NCBI RefSeq assembly: GCF_042643245.1
Contig: NZ_JBHRSK010000007.1
Coordinates: 310,001 to 374,000, forward strand
Origin: Acidimangrovimonas pyrenivorans
GTDB lineage: Bacteria; Pseudomonadota; Alphaproteobacteria; Rhodobacterales; Rhodobacteraceae
Direction of reading: 5' to 3'
Length of the DNA: 64,000 bases
The notes beneath the pieces are model-generated. The model was given only the letters and a program-made list of their open reading frames with translations, did not search any database and was not told where the DNA came from. Position 1 is the first letter of the stretch. The number at the start of each line of letters is the position of its first letter. The translations under genes were made by a program, and so were the position numbers. Shown one piece after another: positions 38,641-48,237 of this stretch.

Positions 38641-40221
38641 TCAGCCGGCCAGCTCTCCCGCCAGCGCCTTCTCGATCAGGGCGATGGTCTCGGCGACGCC
38701 GTAAAGCGCGATGAAGCCGCCGAAGCGCGGGCCCTGGCTCTGGCCCAGCAGCACCTCGTAGAGCGCCTTGAACCAGTCGCGCAGCGGCTCGAAGCCATGC
38801 TCGCGGCCGACGGCGAAGACGACGCTTTGCAGCTCTTCCGGATCGTGGGTGTCGCCCTCGCCCTTGAGTCGCGCGACGAGGTCCTCCATCGCCGCCCGCT
38901 CCTGGTCGGTCGGCAGCCGGAACTGGCGCTGCGGGGCGACGAAATCGCGGAAGTAGCGCACCGCGAACTCGGCCGCGGCGTCGAGATCGGGGTTGGTCTC
39001 GGGGCTGGCCTCGGGGGCGTAGCGCTTGATGAAGCCCCACAGCCCTTCCTTGTCCTCGGCCGCGGCGACGCTGGCGAGGTTGAGCAGCATGGCGAAGGGC
39101 ACGACCATGTGGCTTTGCGGCGGCTTGCCGTTGTGGATATGCCAGACCGGGTTGTTGACCTGCGCCGCCGCGTCCTGGGTCGGGAAGGCGCGCAGCTGCT
39201 GGTGATACTCGTCCACCGCCTTCGGGATCACGTCCCAGGACAGCCGCTTGGCGGTCTTGGGCTTGAGATACATGTAGTAGGACAGCGACTCGGTCGAGGC
39301 ATAGGTCAGCCATTCGTCGATGGTCAGGCCGTTGCCCTTCGACTTCGAGATCTTCTCGCCCTTCTCGTCGAGGAACAGCTCGTAGGTGAAGTGCTCGGGC
39401 TTGCGGCCGCCGAGGATCTCGCAGATCCGGTCGTAGATCGGCGTGTTGGTGCTGTGGTCCTTGCCGTACATCTCGAAATCGACGTCCAGCGCCGCCCAGC
39501 GGGCGCCGAAATCGGGCTTCCACTGCAGCTTCACGTTGCCGCCGGTCACCGGCAGCGTCCATTCGCGGCCGTCCTCGTCGTCGAAGGTGACGGTGCCTTC
39601 CTTCGCGTCGACCTTCTTGATCGGGACGTAGAGGACGCGGCCGGTCTCGGGATGGATCGGCAGGAAGATCGAATAGCTCTGCTGGCGCTCCTCGCGCAAG
39701 CTCTTCAGCATCACCGCCATGATGTCGTCGTAACGCTCGGCGGCGCGCAGCAGCACTTCGTCGAACCGGCCCGACTTGTAGAACTCGGTGGCCGAATAGA
39801 ATTCGTATTCGAAGCCGAAGGTGTCGAGGAAGCGGCGCAGCATGGCGTTGTTGTGGTCGCCGAAGCTGTCATATTCCCCGAACGGGTCGGGCACCGCGGT
39901 CAGCGGCTTCTGGATATTGGCCTTCAAGAGATCCTGGTTCGGCACGTTCTCGGGCACCTTGCGCATGCCGTCCATGTCGTCCGAGAAGCAGATCAGCCGG
40001 GTCGGGATGTCCGAGATCAGCTCGAAGGCGCGGCGGATCATCGTCGTCCGCGCGACCTCGCCGAAGGTGCCGATATGCGGCAGGCCCGAGGGGCCGTAAC
40101 CGGTCTCGAACAGCACGTGGCCCTTTTCCGGCGGCTTCTTCTCATAACGCTTGAGGATGCGGCGCGCCTCTTCGAACGGCCAGGCTTTCGATTTCATCGC
40201 GGCGTCGCGGCGTTCCGACAT
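38641..40221 (-). CDS. lysS: Lysyl-tRNA synthetase, class I (archaeal type)
   Basis: A 526-residue class I lysine-tRNA ligase, the Rossmann-fold archaeal type that replaces the class II enzyme in many alphaproteobacteria. The HIGH element is PHIGT at 48-52 (GLPHIGTFGEVARTTM) and the KMSKS element is KISKSKGN near residue 290. A helical anticodon-binding region fills the C-terminal third. GAGGA 6 bases before the ATG at 40221 supports the start. Confidence 0.96.
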   Translation of the reverse strand: MSERRDAAMKSKAWPFEEARRILKRYEKKPPEKGHVLFETGYGPSGLPHIGTFGEVARTTMIRRAFELISDIPTRLICFSDDMDGMRKVPENVPNQDLLKANIQKPLTAVPDPFGEYDSFGDHNNAMLRRFLDTFGFEYEFYSATEFYKSGRFDEVLLRAAERYDDIMAVMLKSLREERQQSYSIFLPIHPETGRVLYVPIKKVDAKEGTVTFDDEDGREWTLPVTGGNVKLQWKPDFGARWAALDVDFEMYGKDHSTNTPIYDRICEILGGRKPEHFTYELFLDEKGEKISKSKGNGLTIDEWLTYASTESLSYYMYLKPKTAKRLSWDVIPKAVDEYHQQLRAFPTQDAAAQVNNPVWHIHNGKPPQSHMVVPFAMLLNLASVAAAEDKEGLWGFIKRYAPEASPETNPDLDAAAEFAVRYFRDFVAPQRQFRLPTDQERAAMEDLVARLKGEGDTHDPEELQSVVFAVGREHGFEPLRDWFKALYEVLLGQSQGPRFGGFIALYGVAETIALIEKALAGELAG

Positions 40222-40366
40222 GTCGCATTCCTCACTGTTGCGTGCGGGCCCCTTGCCCGCGCGGCCCCCGTCTCCTATTGCCCGCACCCTCGCAGGTCAA
40301 TATTCTGCGCCGCAACATATGCCAAAGGGCGGCGGCCCGCGGCGCCCGATGCAAAGGACCGGACAG

Positions 40367-40789
40367 ATGAGCTTCGACACCGCCTCGATGACCCCGCAGG
40401 ACAGCCTTGTCGCGCTGATGATCGCGGTCTCGGCCTCGGACGAGAATATCCGCACCTCGGAACTGGTGATGATCCAGGGCCTCGTCAATCACCTGCCGGT
40501 CTTCTCGGGCTATGACGGCGATCGGCTGAAACGCATGGGCGAGATCGTCTTCGACCTGTTCGAGGAGGAGGACGGGCTCGACGCGCTGTTCGGGCTGATC
40601 CGCGACGCCCTGCCCGAACGGCTGAACGAGACCGCCTATGCCCTGGCCTGCGATGTCGCCGCCGCCGACGGCCGGCTGCGCGAGACCGAGCTGCGGCTGC
40701 TCGAGGAAATCCGCCACGAACTGAACATCGACCGGCTGCACGCGGCGGCGATCGAACGGGGCGCGCGGGCCAGGTTCATGAAGCTCTGA
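40367..40789 (+). CDS. TerB-like tellurite-resistance-domain protein
   Basis: A 140-residue all-helical protein of the TerB/DjlA-N superfamily: DSLVALMIAVSASDENIRTSELVMIQGLV and the mirrored second half AYALACDVAAADGRLRETELRLLEEIRHELNID, each with the acidic D/E pair typical of the metal-binding TerB repeat. It lies 23 bp before trkH on the same strand, possibly cotranscribed. Function unknown; no ter operon here. Confidence 0.8.
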   Translation: MSFDTASMTPQDSLVALMIAVSASDENIRTSELVMIQGLVNHLPVFSGYDGDRLKRMGEIVFDLFEEEDGLDALFGLIRDALPERLNETAYALACDVAAADGRLRETELRLLEEIRHELNIDRLHAAAIERGARARFMKL

Positions 40790-40812
40790 GACCGGCGGGC
40801 GGGAGAGCAGGG

Positions 40813-42303
40813 ATGCCGATGGAGACCGCCGCGCGCGCGCCCAACGTCACGCTCGACCTGCGCCCGGTGGGATATATCCTCGGGCTGGTGCTGACCGCGC
40901 TCGGCGTGATCATGCTGGCGCCGCTGCTGCTCGACCTCGCCGTCGACAGCGGCAACTGGCGCGCCTTTCTCGAAAGCGCCGGCATCACCGCGCTGTTCGG
41001 CGCCACCACGGCGCTGGCCTGCCGCTCGGGCCATGACGCCAATGACGGCTTCTCGGTGCGCGAAGCCTTCCTGCTGACCACCGGGATCTGGGTCTTTTCG
41101 CCGGTCTTCGGCGCCCTGCCCTTCATGATCGGCGCGCCGCAGGCCGATTTCACCAACGCCTATTTCGAGGCCGTCTCGGGCATCACCACCACCGGCTCGT
41201 CGGTCTTTCCCGGGCTCGACCACCTGCCGCCCGGGGTGCTGCTGTGGCGCGGCATCCTCAACTGGCTGGGCGGGCTCGGCATCGCCTTCGTGGCGATGAT
41301 CTTCCTGCCGGTGATGCGCGTCGGCGGCATGCAGTTCTTCCGCACCGAGGGCTTCGACACGATGGGCAAGGTGCTGCCCCGCGCCACCGACATCGCCGGC
41401 CGGCTGCTGATCTTCTACGTCGCCCTGACCTTGGCCTGCATCGTCACCTACGCCGCCTTCGGCATGACCCTGTTCGACGCGGTGGTCAACGCCTTCGCCA
41501 CCATCGCCACCGGCGGTTTCTCGACCTCGGACGCCTCGTTCGGCAAATATGCCGGCCCGGCGGAATATGCCGGCAGCCTGTTCATGATCCTCTCGGCCCT
41601 GCCCTATATCCGTTTCGTCCAGATGATGGGCGGGTCGCACCGGCCGCTGCTGCGCGACCCGCAGGTGCGCACCTTCCTGCGCTGGCTGGGCGGCTCGGTC
41701 GCCATCGTCGTGATCTACCGGCTGATGACCTCGAATGACGGCATCGAGCCGATCATCCGCCAGAGCCTGTTCAACATCACCTCGATCTTCACCGGCACCG
41801 GCTTCGGCACCGCCAATGTCGAACGCTGGGGGCCCTTCGCCGTCGTCGTCTCCTTCGCCGTCGGCCTGATCGGCGGCTGCAGCTCGTCCAGTTCCGGCGC
41901 CTTCAGCGTCTTCCGCACCCAGATCCTGCTGCTGGCGATCCGGGCCCAGATCCAGAAGGTCCATTCGCCCAGCCGGATGGCGGTGATCCGCTACGACGGC
42001 CGCGTCGTCGACGACGAGGTGCTCAACCCGCTGATCATGTACCTGACCGGCTATATCGTCACGATCATGGTGCTTTCGATCCTCGTCACCCTGACCGGGG
42101 TCGACCTGGAATCGGCGCTGATGGCGATCTGGACCTCGATCGGCAATATCGGCTACGTCTTCGGCGAGGCGACGGCCCGGACCGGGACGATGGTCGACTT
42201 CGACACCACCGCGAAATGGCTGATGATCCTGGCGATGCTGATGGGGCGGCTGGGCATGGTCGCCGTCTTCGTGCTGCTGCTGCCGCGGTTCTGGCGCGCC
42301 TGA
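40813..42303 (+). CDS. trkH: Trk potassium uptake channel subunit
   Basis: A 496-residue TrkH-type K+ channel in the inner membrane. The four pore loops are visible, e.g. EAVSGITTTGSSVFPGLDHLP, FATIATGGFSTSDASFG, FNITSIFTGTGFGTANVERWG and IWTSIGNIGYVFGEATARTG, each carrying the selectivity glycine. It needs a TrkA regulatory protein, which is not in the window. The upstream TerB-like gene may share the transcript. Confidence 0.94.
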   Translation: MPMETAARAPNVTLDLRPVGYILGLVLTALGVIMLAPLLLDLAVDSGNWRAFLESAGITALFGATTALACRSGHDANDGFSVREAFLLTTGIWVFSPVFGALPFMIGAPQADFTNAYFEAVSGITTTGSSVFPGLDHLPPGVLLWRGILNWLGGLGIAFVAMIFLPVMRVGGMQFFRTEGFDTMGKVLPRATDIAGRLLIFYVALTLACIVTYAAFGMTLFDAVVNAFATIATGGFSTSDASFGKYAGPAEYAGSLFMILSALPYIRFVQMMGGSHRPLLRDPQVRTFLRWLGGSVAIVVIYRLMTSNDGIEPIIRQSLFNITSIFTGTGFGTANVERWGPFAVVVSFAVGLIGGCSSSSSGAFSVFRTQILLLAIRAQIQKVHSPSRMAVIRYDGRVVDDEVLNPLIMYLTGYIVTIMVLSILVTLTGVDLESALMAIWTSIGNIGYVFGEATARTGTMVDFDTTAKWLMILAMLMGRLGMVAVFVLLLPRFWRA

Positions 42304-42504
42304 GCGGCCCCTCCCCCGCCCCTTTCCCGCGCGCACCGTCCTCCCCGCCCGATCCCGAACCCGTGAACGCGCGCGCCGCGGCGCGTCAGCCTTCTGACAG
42401 ATCCCGGCTGCTATCCCGGTGGCACGGCGTCCCGCCTCGGGCGCCGCCCCAAGACACCCAACCGGCGAGCGAACCTCGCCCACCCAAGCAAACGGAGTTT
42501 CTTC

Positions 42505-42780
42505 ATGAAGCGCACCCTGACCCTCGCCGCGATCGCCCTCGCCATGTCCAGCCCGGCCTTCGCCTCGAGCATGTGCAGCCACGCGCCGAAGTCCAAGTGG
42601 CAGTCCAAGGCGACGCTGACCGCCCAGCTCAAGAAGGACGGCCTCAAGGTCCGCCGGATCAAGACCGAGGGCGGCTGCTACGAGGTCTACGCCACCAACA
42701 GCAAAGGCAAGCGCGTGAACGCCGCCTACAACGCCGAGACGCTGAAGAAGGTCGCCAATGCCGAAGCCGGCGAGGGCTGA
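42505..42780 (+). CDS. Small exported PepSY-domain protein
   Basis: A 91-residue protein with signal peptide MKRTLTLAAIALAMSSPAFA and a single PepSY-like unit: KATLTAQLKKDGLKVRRIKTEGGCYEVYATNSKGKRVNAAYNAET. Two cysteines (SMCSH and GGCYEV) could form a disulfide. Its 3' end overlaps the cytochrome b561 gene by 23 bp in another frame. The pair occurs together in other proteobacteria and suggests a periplasmic partner of the cytochrome. GGAG 8 bases before the ATG. Confidence 0.85.
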   Translation: MKRTLTLAAIALAMSSPAFASSMCSHAPKSKWQSKATLTAQLKKDGLKVRRIKTEGGCYEVYATNSKGKRVNAAYNAETLKKVANAEAGEG

Positions 42781-43363
42781 GCCGCGGCTGACCGTGGTCG
42801 AGGCGGTCCCGGAAGCGCGCGGGCGCGAGACCCTGATGCGCGTCTGGGACCCCTTCGTGCGGATCTTCCACTGGTCGCTGGTCAGCTGTTTCGTCATCGC
42901 CTATCTCAGCCGCCACGATTCCGCGGCGATCCACCACCTCGCCGGCTATGCCGCCGGCGGGCTGGTGGTGCTGCGGGTCGCCTGGGGCGTGCTGGGCACG
43001 CGCTATGCCCGGTTCTCGTCCTTCGTCCGCCATCCGCGCACGGTATTCAGCTACCTGCGCGACATCGCGACGGGGCGCGAGGCGCGCCATATCGGCCATA
43101 ACCCGGCCGGCGGCGCGATGGTGCTGGCGCTGATGGCGGCGATGCTGGCGACGGCGACCAGCGGCTGGATGATGACCACCGACCGCTACTGGGGCGTCGA
43201 ATGGGTCGGCACCCTGCACGCCTATTGCGCCCATGCCGTGGTGATCCTGGTGCTGCTGCACCTTGGCGGCGTCGCCGTCGCCAGCCTGCGCCACCGCGAG
43301 AACCTGGTGCGGGCGATGGTGACCGGAAGGAAGCGGGCACCGGAGGCGGACGACATCGACTGA
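42758..43363 (+). CDS. Cytochrome b561 family protein
   Basis: A 201-residue membrane cytochrome b with four transmembrane helices. Candidate heme ligands are His in RIFHWSLVS, IHHLAGYA, HIGHNPAGG and LHAYCAHAVVILVLLHLGG. The start at 42758 lies inside the PepSY gene (23-bp overlap), implying coupled translation. It probably moves electrons between the quinone pool and a periplasmic partner; the exact acceptor is unknown. Confidence 0.88.
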   Translation: MPKPARAEPRLTVVEAVPEARGRETLMRVWDPFVRIFHWSLVSCFVIAYLSRHDSAAIHHLAGYAAGGLVVLRVAWGVLGTRYARFSSFVRHPRTVFSYLRDIATGREARHIGHNPAGGAMVLALMAAMLATATSGWMMTTDRYWGVEWVGTLHAYCAHAVVILVLLHLGGVAVASLRHRENLVRAMVTGRKRAPEADDID

Positions 43364-43479
43364 GCGGCGCGCGGCCGGTCCGCGCGCCCTCTCGCCTTTC
43401 TCCCTGCAGCTGCGCTACCATGCTCCCTGCGCCGCCTTGGCTGATGCGAGGACCGAGGCGAAACCGCAGGGAGAAACGC

Positions 43480-44061
43480 ATGGCCCCGAAACACTTGATG
43501 TCCACGACGGCGCTGCTGGCGCTCTTGCTGAGCACAGGCCCATCCCTGGCGGGCAAGGTCAGCGAACTTGGCAACCAGGTAGAAAAATCCATTGCCAGTG
43601 GCCAGGGCATCAAGGCAGTCCGCGAGGCGCGCAAGATCCTCGATATAGCCTGGGCCGCCACGCCCTTGACCATCACCAATGCAACGCTGGTCGCGACCGA
43701 GGCCAAGGGCTACGGTGCCTATACCCCGCGCAAGGACAACGTCTACAAACCCGGGGAGACCATACGGCTCTATGCCGAGGTCATCGGCTTCGGTTACGGC
43801 AAGGCCCCTGACGGGCAATGGGCCATCGGCTTGAATTGCGATCTGGTCGTGATGAAGCCGGACGGTACAGTGCTGGGCCGGGCGCCGGGCGCGTTGAAAG
43901 TGCGGGTGGAGGACCGGCATCGGCCCAAAGAATTCCAACTCAACCTGACGTATCACCTCTCGGGCGCGCCGCCGGGCAAGTACCTGCTCGAGACCACGGT
44001 GCACGACACGCATTCGGACAAGATGACCAGCTTCGAAACGGCGGTGGAACTGCGCGAGTAA
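43480..44061 (+). CDS. Secreted protein of unknown function, lower GC
   Basis: A 193-residue protein with signal peptide (MAPKHLMSTTALLALLLSTGPSLA) followed by a helix (GKVSELGNQVEKSIASG) and a beta-sandwich-like body: YKPGETIRLYAEVIGFGYG, WAIGLNCDLVVMKPDGTVLG and PPGKYLLETTVHDTHSDKMTSFETAVEL. I do not recognise the family; the pattern resembles an Ig-like ligand-binding domain. Third positions contain more A/T than neighbouring genes, so it may be a recent acquisition. GGGAG precedes the ATG. A longer upstream open frame lies over the cytochrome gene and was rejected. Confidence 0.7.
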   Translation: MAPKHLMSTTALLALLLSTGPSLAGKVSELGNQVEKSIASGQGIKAVREARKILDIAWAATPLTITNATLVATEAKGYGAYTPRKDNVYKPGETIRLYAEVIGFGYGKAPDGQWAIGLNCDLVVMKPDGTVLGRAPGALKVRVEDRHRPKEFQLNLTYHLSGAPPGKYLLETTVHDTHSDKMTSFETAVELRE

Positions 44062-44085
44062 GGGGGACCCCACCGAAAGCCTGCG

Positions 44086-44149
44086 GGCCCGGGACATCGC
44101 CCCGGGCCTTGATCCCTGCGTGCAGAAATACGGGGCGCTCGAGGCGCCC
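44086..44149. terminator. Two hairpins between convergent genes
   Basis: GGCCCGGG / CCCGGGCC (44086-44093 with 44101-44108) is followed by TTG on the plus strand. GGGCGC-TCGAG-GCGCCC (44133-44149) abuts the ettA stop. They probably end transcripts from both sides. Confidence 0.55.
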
Positions 44150-45805
<1,656 letters not shown>

Positions 45806-45835
45806 TTACAGTCCTCCAGCCGGGGTTTCGTCCCC

Positions 45836-45864
45836 CATCTAGTGAAGTGCGCGGGTAAGGGCAA
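45836..45864 (-). promoter_or_regulatory. Candidate promoter of ettA
   Basis: On the minus strand TTGCCC (45864-45859) and TAGATG (45841-45836) are separated by 17 bp and end 30 bp before the ettA start. It is a weak match; the 90-bp divergent gap must serve both ettA and the secreted unknown. Confidence 0.35.
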
Positions 45865-45895
45865 TCGGGTAGACGGTAACAAGGAGAGGGACGAA

Positions 45896-46468
45896 ATGGA
45901 GATTAAGTGTGCTGCACTGGCGGCAATGTTGGCACTGGCGGGGTCCGGAGCGTCCGCACAGATCACCACCCACGAAACACCTGGCAATCTGGCTCCGACC
46001 CGGAATCCCGGCTGCATCAGTGTTGCACAGGCTGACAAAGCATTGACCCCGGCCGATCTGACACTCGGCGCCTACGATTGCGTTCAAAAGGCCGACTACG
46101 ACAAGGCGGCCGCCCTGGTAATCCTGCTCCAGCTCCGCGCGGCTTACGACACCCGCCGTGTGGCCGACGTATCAGCCCATGATGCCGGACAGGTGCTTTT
46201 TTTGAGCTTGCACGACGCCCTCACGACGAGGCAGCAGACACAACTCAAACAGGCCTTTTCCCGGTTTGGCGGGACCGGCTCTTCAAACCATCAGGCTTTT
46301 TGCAAGAGGATGAAGGCAGTTGGGCCACCGGACTACTACCCCGCCTATATGATCCAGCACGGCCTCGGGGCGTTCCTACCTCAGAAGAACAAACCTCTAG
46401 TCAGCAATTTCAAGCCGCGCGCGGCCTGGAGCGAAGTGCTGACGGGGTACATGAAATGCGGCAAGTGA
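45896..46468 (+). CDS. Secreted protein of unknown function, lower GC, cysteine-containing
   Basis: A 190-residue protein with signal peptide MEIKCAALAAMLALAGSGASA, then a mostly helical body. It contains AYDCVQKADYDKAAALVILLQLRAAYDTRRVADVSAHDAG, resembling tandem short helices, and FCKRMKAVGPPDYYPAYMIQHGLGAF. Four cysteines remain after cleavage (NPGC, YDC, AFC, MKC). I recognise no family. Base composition is clearly lower in GC than neighbours (runs such as CTTTTTTTGAGC), a sign of acquisition. AAGGAG 9 bases before the ATG supports the start. Convergent with the MarR-GNAT gene 27 bp away. Confidence 0.72.
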   Translation: MEIKCAALAAMLALAGSGASAQITTHETPGNLAPTRNPGCISVAQADKALTPADLTLGAYDCVQKADYDKAAALVILLQLRAAYDTRRVADVSAHDAGQVLFLSLHDALTTRQQTQLKQAFSRFGGTGSSNHQAFCKRMKAVGPPDYYPAYMIQHGLGAFLPQKNKPLVSNFKPRAAWSEVLTGYMKCGK

Positions 46469-46495
46469 CGGCATGGCCCCGGTTTGGCACCGCCC

Positions 46496-47380
46496 TCACA
46501 CCGCCTTCTCGAAGAACACGTCCGGATAGGGATCGTCGTTGAAGCGCGGGATCTCGGTCCAGCCGGCGTTGCGGTAGAGGGCGACGGCCTCGGGCAGGGC
46601 CGAGTTGGTGTCGAGCCGCAGGGTTCCGATGCCCAGCTCCCGCGCCACCTCCTCCAGCCGGGTCATCAGCCTTGTGGCGAGGCGCAACCCGCGGGCGGCG
46701 GGCGAGACCCAGAGGCGTTTGACCTCGGCCCAGGTCCCGTCATGGCCCTTGAGCCCGGCGCAGCCGATCGGCAGCCCGTCCGACATCGCCACCAGGAACA
46801 CGCCCTTGGGGCGGAGCATGTCGGTCGCCTCGGGGTCGCGCGACAGGTTGACGTCGAAGCCACGCTCGAAGCGGCGGCCGAGTTCGGCGTAATATTCCGA
46901 CAGGCAGTAGCGGGCGGCGTCGCTGCGCGGGTCCAGCTCCTCCAGCACGATCCGGTCGCGGCCCAGCGCCGAGGCGACGAGGTCCATCGCCGCCAGCAAC
47001 GCCTCGGGCTTCGGGTGCGCCGCCAGCAGGGCCTGCGCCCGGTCGTTCGACAGCCCCTCGTAGGCGGCAAATTCCGCCTGCCCCTTGGCGGTCAGCCGGG
47101 CCTCGCGGCGGCGGGCATCCTCGTCCTGGGCGACGGTCTCGACCAGCCCCTCGGCTTCCAGCCCGCGCAAGAGCCGGCTCATCAGCCCGCTGTCGAGGCC
47201 GAGGTAATCGCGGATCTCGGCCACGTCCGTCCGGCCCTTGCCGATGGCGTTGAGGACGCGCGCCGCCCCCAGCGGCCGGCCGCGGCCGAGGAAGGAGGCG
47301 TCGAGCGCGCCGGTCTCGGTGGTCACGGCGCGGTTGAAGCGGCGGATGCGGGCGATGGGGTCGATCTGTTCTGTCGTCAT
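46496..47380 (-). CDS. MarR-GNAT fusion (helix-turn-helix regulator with acetyltransferase domain)
   Basis: A 294-residue fusion. Residues 1-140 are a MarR winged helix (RPLGAARVLNAIGKGRTDVAEIRDYLGLDSGLMSRLLRGLEAEGLVETV) and residues 150-294 a GNAT N-acetyltransferase with acetyl-CoA loop VSPAARGLRLATRLMTRLEEVA and the LYRNAGW terminal strand. Such fusions are common in alphaproteobacteria; targets are unknown. A perfect CTGAC/GTCAG inverted repeat lies 6 bp upstream and is a likely autorepression site. Confidence 0.87.
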   Translation of the reverse strand: MTTEQIDPIARIRRFNRAVTTETGALDASFLGRGRPLGAARVLNAIGKGRTDVAEIRDYLGLDSGLMSRLLRGLEAEGLVETVAQDEDARRREARLTAKGQAEFAAYEGLSNDRAQALLAAHPKPEALLAAMDLVASALGRDRIVLEELDPRSDAARYCLSEYYAELGRRFERGFDVNLSRDPEATDMLRPKGVFLVAMSDGLPIGCAGLKGHDGTWAEVKRLWVSPAARGLRLATRLMTRLEEVARELGIGTLRLDTNSALPEAVALYRNAGWTEIPRFNDDPYPDVFFEKAV

Positions 47381-47385
47381 GATAG

Positions 47386-47399
47386 CTGACCTAAGTCAG
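47386..47399. promoter_or_regulatory. CTGAC-CTAA-GTCAG inverted repeat, probable MarR operator
   Basis: Perfect 5-bp arms around a 4-base centre lie immediately upstream of the MarR-GNAT start, within the expected promoter/leader. It is divergent from nadD, 124 bp away. Confidence 0.5.
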
Positions 47400-47522
47400 A
47401 CACCTTCCGCTCGCAAGCCCTTTCCGCGCCATCGCGTTGACAGCGGCGTGAGGGCCGGGGACAAAGGGCGCCGGCGCCGCGCATGGGCGCCGCACGGGGC
47501 CGCCGCGGAGACAGAGAGTTCA

Positions 47523-48188
47523 GTGCAGGGATTTCCCATCGCCATGCCCGGCCAGGTGATCGGGCTGCTGGGCGGGTCGTTCGACCCGGCCCATTCCGGC
47601 CATGCCCATGTCACCCGCGAGGCGATCAAGCGCTTCGGGCTCGACCGCGTCTGGTGGCTGGTCTCGCCCGGCAACCCGCTCAAGGCCGAGGGCCCGGCAC
47701 CGATGGCGGACCGGCTGGCCCGGGCGCGGGCGGTGATGGACGACCCGCGCGTCACCATCACCGATCTCGAGGCCCGGCTGGGCACCCGCTACACCGCCGA
47801 GACGCTGGAGCGGCTGATGGCGCTCTATCCCGGGGTCCGCTTCGTCTGGCTGATGGGGGCCGACAACCTGGCCCAGTTCCACCGCTGGCAACGCTGGCGC
47901 TGGATCATCGAGCATGTCCCGATCGGGGTCATCGCCCGCCCCGGCAGCGGCATCGCCGCCCGGCTGTCGAAGACCGCCGACCGCTATGCCTGGGCCCGGT
48001 TGCCGCCTTCGGCCGGCCGCCGGCTGGGCTGCCAGCCCGCCCCGGCCTGGTGCTTCGTCAACGTGCCCATGGTCGCGCAATCCTCGAGCGCGATCCGGGC
48101 CCGGGGCGATTGGCGCGGCGGCCAGAGCGGAGGCCAAAGCGGGGGCCGGCGCGGCACCGCTGCAACGGCCGCGAAATCCGGCGGCTGA
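47523..48188 (+). CDS. nadD: Nicotinate-nucleotide adenylyltransferase (GTG start)
   Basis: A 221-residue NadD, which adenylates nicotinate mononucleotide in NAD synthesis. GLLGGSFDPAHSGH carries the GSFDPxHxGH nucleotide-binding motif, SPGNPLKAEG follows, FVWLMGADNLAQFHRWQRW is present and VAQSSSAIRARG is the C-terminal ISSTxIR-like motif. GTG at 47523 (QGFPIAMPGQ) is taken because related NadD proteins start with this FPIA stretch; ATG at 47544 is the alternative. The last 25 residues are a Gly/Ser/Gln-rich tail unlike the core. Confidence 0.9.
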   Translation: MQGFPIAMPGQVIGLLGGSFDPAHSGHAHVTREAIKRFGLDRVWWLVSPGNPLKAEGPAPMADRLARARAVMDDPRVTITDLEARLGTRYTAETLERLMALYPGVRFVWLMGADNLAQFHRWQRWRWIIEHVPIGVIARPGSGIAARLSKTADRYAWARLPPSAGRRLGCQPAPAWCFVNVPMVAQSSSAIRARGDWRGGQSGGQSGGRRGTAATAAKSGG

Positions 48189-48237
48189 GCCGTGCAAATC
48201 CCTTGTTCGCAAGGCCGGCCTGCGGTTTAGTCGGGGC

